Assembly (NCBI GenBank): GCA_900552335.1
Contig: URZL01000002.1
Span: 1 to 64,000 of the forward strand
DNA from: an uncultured Mycoplasmatota bacterium
GTDB lineage: Bacteria; Bacillota_I; Bacilli_A; RF39; UBA660
Direction: 5' to 3'
Length of the DNA: 64,000 nucleotides
This document shows, in pieces, positions 61,910 to 64,000 of the stretch; position 1 is the first letter of the stretch, and each line of letters begins with the position of its first letter. The notes below the pieces were generated by a model. It was not told where the DNA came from. It did no database searches and saw nothing but the letters and a program-made list of their open reading frames with translations. Both the position numbers and the translations under genes were made by a program.

Positions 61910-62216
61910 TGTCTTATATCTTTTAGAAGAAGTTGAGAGTTTGGACGAGTTAAATCGTCCTCACTACTCTTATAAAGAAAATAAAGTATATGCTAATAAA
62001 ATATCAGTTAAAAGAAGTGAATTTTACCAGGCGCAAGCTGCTGGCTTTAAACCAGAAAAAAGTTTTGAAATAAGGACCATAGAATTTGACGAAGATAAGC
62101 ACACAAAAGTTAAATACAAAGGTGTTACATACAAAATACTACGTTCTTACGAGGTAAATAGTGAGATAACAGAAATTGTATTAACGGGGCTTAATAATAA
62201 TCGTGAGCAACAATAA
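61899..62216 (+). CDS. Head-tail adaptor (head-closure) protein
   Basis: 105 residues, overlapping the previous gene by 11 bases. VYANKISVKRSEFYQAQAAG and FEIRTIEFDEDKHTKVKYKG fit the beta-barrel head-closure/stopper family. Confidence 0.85.
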   Translation: MWSDVLYLLEEVESLDELNRPHYSYKENKVYANKISVKRSEFYQAQAAGFKPEKSFEIRTIEFDEDKHTKVKYKGVTYKILRSYEVNSEITEIVLTGLNNNREQQ

Positions 62217-62727
62217 AATAGAATTTATAGACACATCAAAAGAAGTTAAAAACACTATGGTTAAGCTTTCAAAGTCCGCCCTTCGTGCTTCTGCTAAAGT
62301 AGCTGGTAAAGCTATTAAAGCTGAAACTCAAAAACGTACAGGCCGATTATCTAAACAAGTTGGTTATTGGGCTAAAATAAATCGTGATACTGGACAACCA
62401 GAGTTACAAATTGGTTACTATTCTAAAGCGCAAGCAAAAAAGAAAGGTAAACAAGTATCACACGCTAACCCTGCTTGGGCTGAGTTCGGTGTTAAATCAC
62501 ATACTATCAGTATTAAAAAAGCTAATACTCTAAGCGACGGTAATATTAACTATGGTAAATCAGTTAGCCACCCAGGACTTAGAGGACAAAGTATCTTACG
62601 TAATAGTGTCTTTAATAATATAGACGCTATCAGAGAGGCACAAGCTGAATACTTAGCAGCACTTAATAAAACTATTGAAGCAGCTGGAGGAAAGATTAAA
62701 GAAAGTGAGGAGATCGAAGATGTATAA
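62203..62727 (+). CDS. HK97 gp10-like tail-completion protein
   Basis: 174 residues from a GTG start overlapping the adaptor stop. KAETQKRTGRLSKQVGYWAK and HANPAWAEFG are typical of the HK97 gp10 family. Confidence 0.88.
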   Translation: MSNNKIEFIDTSKEVKNTMVKLSKSALRASAKVAGKAIKAETQKRTGRLSKQVGYWAKINRDTGQPELQIGYYSKAQAKKKGKQVSHANPAWAEFGVKSHTISIKKANTLSDGNINYGKSVSHPGLRGQSILRNSVFNNIDAIREAQAEYLAALNKTIEAAGGKIKESEEIEDV

Positions 62728-63073
62728 TTTCTTTATTGCATTACAAAAGTTTGTTAATGAACAAAAAATAATTCCACTATATTATGAAGAAGCTTCGAAA
62801 AAAGCTGACTTCCCTTATGGTGTAATTACTGATCCTATTAAAACTTGCTTACGTTACGGCGAATTAGTATACTTCGACATATTTATATGGACTACAGAGC
62901 CTAATACTGGTATTGAATTAGAAAAGAAGTTACAAGAACTTATCAAACTTCTTGACGGTAAAATCTTCTCAGAAGAAAGAGCCGTTATATACTTTGAAGA
63001 ACAAAGACCAATATCTGATCCAGAATATGCCTTAATAAAAAAACAGATAACATTTAGTATTAGATTATTTTAA
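62720..63073 (+). CDS. Tail-terminator-like minor tail protein
   Basis: 117 residues from the ATG at 62720, after GAGGAG. Position, size and the FPYGVI start fit the Gp17/tail-terminator family. Confidence 0.75.
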   Translation: MYNFFIALQKFVNEQKIIPLYYEEASKKADFPYGVITDPIKTCLRYGELVYFDIFIWTTEPNTGIELEKKLQELIKLLDGKIFSEERAVIYFEEQRPISDPEYALIKKQITFSIRLF

Positions 63074-63087
63074 AGGAGGGAAAACTA

Positions 63088-63642
63088 ATGTTAAAAGTAT
63101 TTACTGAAAATGACACTAAAAAAATTCAAATTGACGAAGGTATCGTTGTATTAAACTTAGGAAAAGATAACGAGTTAATACTTGGACCTACTCGTGGTGG
63201 TGTTGAAATGACTATTACACCAGAAATAAGAGACATAGAGTTTGACGGTAAGCGTGGTAAAACTGCTGGTATGCAAGTTATCGACGGCGAAGACGCTACT
63301 ATTAAGGTTGTGTCATTATGTTGTAGTCAAGATGTATTATTAAAAGGTTTACCTAATGCAACACTTGATACAAACAAAGTAATTAAACAAGGAGATTTTG
63401 GCCCTATAGCAAAGAGTAAATATATTGATACTATTGATGTAATTACACAAATGCTAGATAAGACTTATAAGATCCTTACATTTAATTATGGCTTACACGA
63501 AGGAGCATTTACTTATAAGGCTGCTCCTAAAGCAGAAAATGAACATAATCTTGAAATTATACCTCACTATACTATAGACGATAGTTCAAGACTATATCAA
63601 ATTAAAGATAGTGAAACTTGCCCTATAACAGTTGGAGAATAA
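63088..63642 (+). CDS. Major tail (tube) protein
   Basis: 184 residues after AAAGGAGGG. Beta-rich with GVEMTITPEIRDIEFDGKRG, the pattern of siphovirus tail tube proteins. Followed by a strong hairpin and the partial chaperone gene. Confidence 0.85.
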   Translation: MLKVFTENDTKKIQIDEGIVVLNLGKDNELILGPTRGGVEMTITPEIRDIEFDGKRGKTAGMQVIDGEDATIKVVSLCCSQDVLLKGLPNATLDTNKVIKQGDFGPIAKSKYIDTIDVITQMLDKTYKILTFNYGLHEGAFTYKAAPKAENEHNLEIIPHYTIDDSSRLYQIKDSETCPITVGE

Positions 63643-63652
63643 AATTAAAATA

Positions 63653-63701
63653 TTATTCTCCTTTTTGTTTTCTATTTGAGCGATAACAAAAGGGAGAATA
63701 A
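63653..63701. other. Long hairpin between tail genes
   Basis: A 17-pair stem (TTATTCTCCTTTTTGTT with AACAAAAGGGAGAATAA, one G-U pair) around a 15-base loop lies between the major tail protein and the next gene. There is no T run on the plus strand, so it may stabilise or process the mRNA rather than terminate it. Confidence 0.6.
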
Positions 63702-63721
63702 AAAAGAAAGGAAAAAAAGAA

Positions 63722-64000
63722 ATGAAAACAAAATATTTATTATTATTAAGTGAAATTATAGACAAAATGGACATTAAAGAAGAATTACAAAATTTAGATT
63801 TTAATACTGGAGACGAAAAAGAAGATCGAGAAAAATTAGGAGCTGCTCTTATAACTTTGATTATTACTAGAATTTATAAATGTGAAAAAGAAGTTTATAC
63901 TTTTGTAGCTAATTATAGAGGTTATTACCCTTCTAAACCAGTATTTACTGATGAAGATACAGAAGATATTAAAACAGAAAAAAATAAAAAATATGAAGAA
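63722..64000 (+). CDS. Tail assembly chaperone-like protein (3' truncated)
   Basis: 93 codons in the window, MKTKYLLLLSEIIDKMDIKEE onward, running off the edge. AAAGGAAAAAAAG precedes the ATG. Size and position after the major tail protein fit a Gp-G/Gp14-type tail chaperone, often followed by a frameshifted extension, which cannot be seen. Confidence 0.65.
   Translation, partial: MKTKYLLLLSEIIDKMDIKEELQNLDFNTGDEKEDREKLGAALITLIITRIYKCEKEVYTFVANYRGYYPSKPVFTDEDTEDIKTEKNKKYEE

Larger units (their letters stand above)
45110..64000. mobile_element. HK97-type siphovirus prophage (right end outside the window)
   Basis: A serine recombinase, CI/Cro-type switch, early small genes, late regulator, terminase, portal, protease, capsid, connector and tail genes run in standard order. 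The coding style differs from the host part: more CG-containing codons such as GAC-GAA and CGT, tightly packed overlapping genes and compact ribosome-binding sites. It interrupts cotJC. Tail tape-measure, fibre, holin and lysin genes would lie beyond 64000. Confidence 0.93.

Overview
The window is AT-rich DNA from a spore-forming member of the Bacillota, probably an uncultured gut-type Bacilli lineage. This is inferred from very low GC, standard use of TGA as a stop, Shine-Dalgarno starts, and the sporulation genes spoVT, spoIID, spoIIQ, spoIIID and cotJC. The left part keeps origin-proximal synteny known from Bacillus subtilis: parA-parB-mscS-DUF951, then ychF, then rpsF-ssb-rpsR.

Region 1 (1-11 kb) is housekeeping: the 3' end of a pilin-like gene, a family II pyrophosphatase, spoVT, a T-box-controlled metG, a TatD nuclease, a 3D-domain cell-wall protein, the ParAB segregation pair, MscS, DUF951 and an AbgT-type transporter. 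Region 2 (11-17 kb) is an accessory patch with a kinase-like protein, a DUF3419 protein, orphan proteins, a frameshifted gene, a small metallopeptidase-like gene and two decaying genes with internal stops. Region 3 (17-29.5 kb) holds uvrB, lgt, trxB, a candidate structured RNA, an orphan operon ending in a hybrid kinase-like protein that lacks both phosphoacceptor residues, then ychF, BI-1, the rpsF-ssb-rpsR operon, mscL and rpmE. Region 4 (29.5-45 kb) holds two more pilin-like genes, each behind the same structured leader, two FemAB-type genes, rpiB, spoIID-spoIIQ-spoIIID-mbl, an HD-GYP phosphodiesterase, tagO, DUF421, a nuclease, a possible ADP-ribosyltransferase-like gene and typA.

Region 5 (about 45.1 kb to the right edge and beyond) is an HK97-type siphovirus prophage inserted in cotJC, whose 3' part is left at 44721-45113. 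Its large serine recombinase reads away from the prophage body at the junction. It is followed by a CI/Cro-type switch with three operators, an early region of many small overlapping genes (including SpoVG, Gp49, ASCH and a minimal tyrosine recombinase), an ArpU/RinA-like late regulator, a late promoter with an immediate terminator, and the packaging, head and tail genes up to a partial tail chaperone gene at the edge.

The most unusual items are: (a) two LysM-like repeats inside the serine recombinase; (b) a prophage splitting a sporulation gene, which could act as a developmentally excised element; (c) a family of pilin N-termini joined to coiled coils and unrelated C-terminal heads, two of them behind a covarying leader hairpin, a G6-G8 tract and a terminator; and (d) a pseudo hybrid histidine kinase. 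No rRNA, tRNA, CRISPR array or insertion sequence was recognised.
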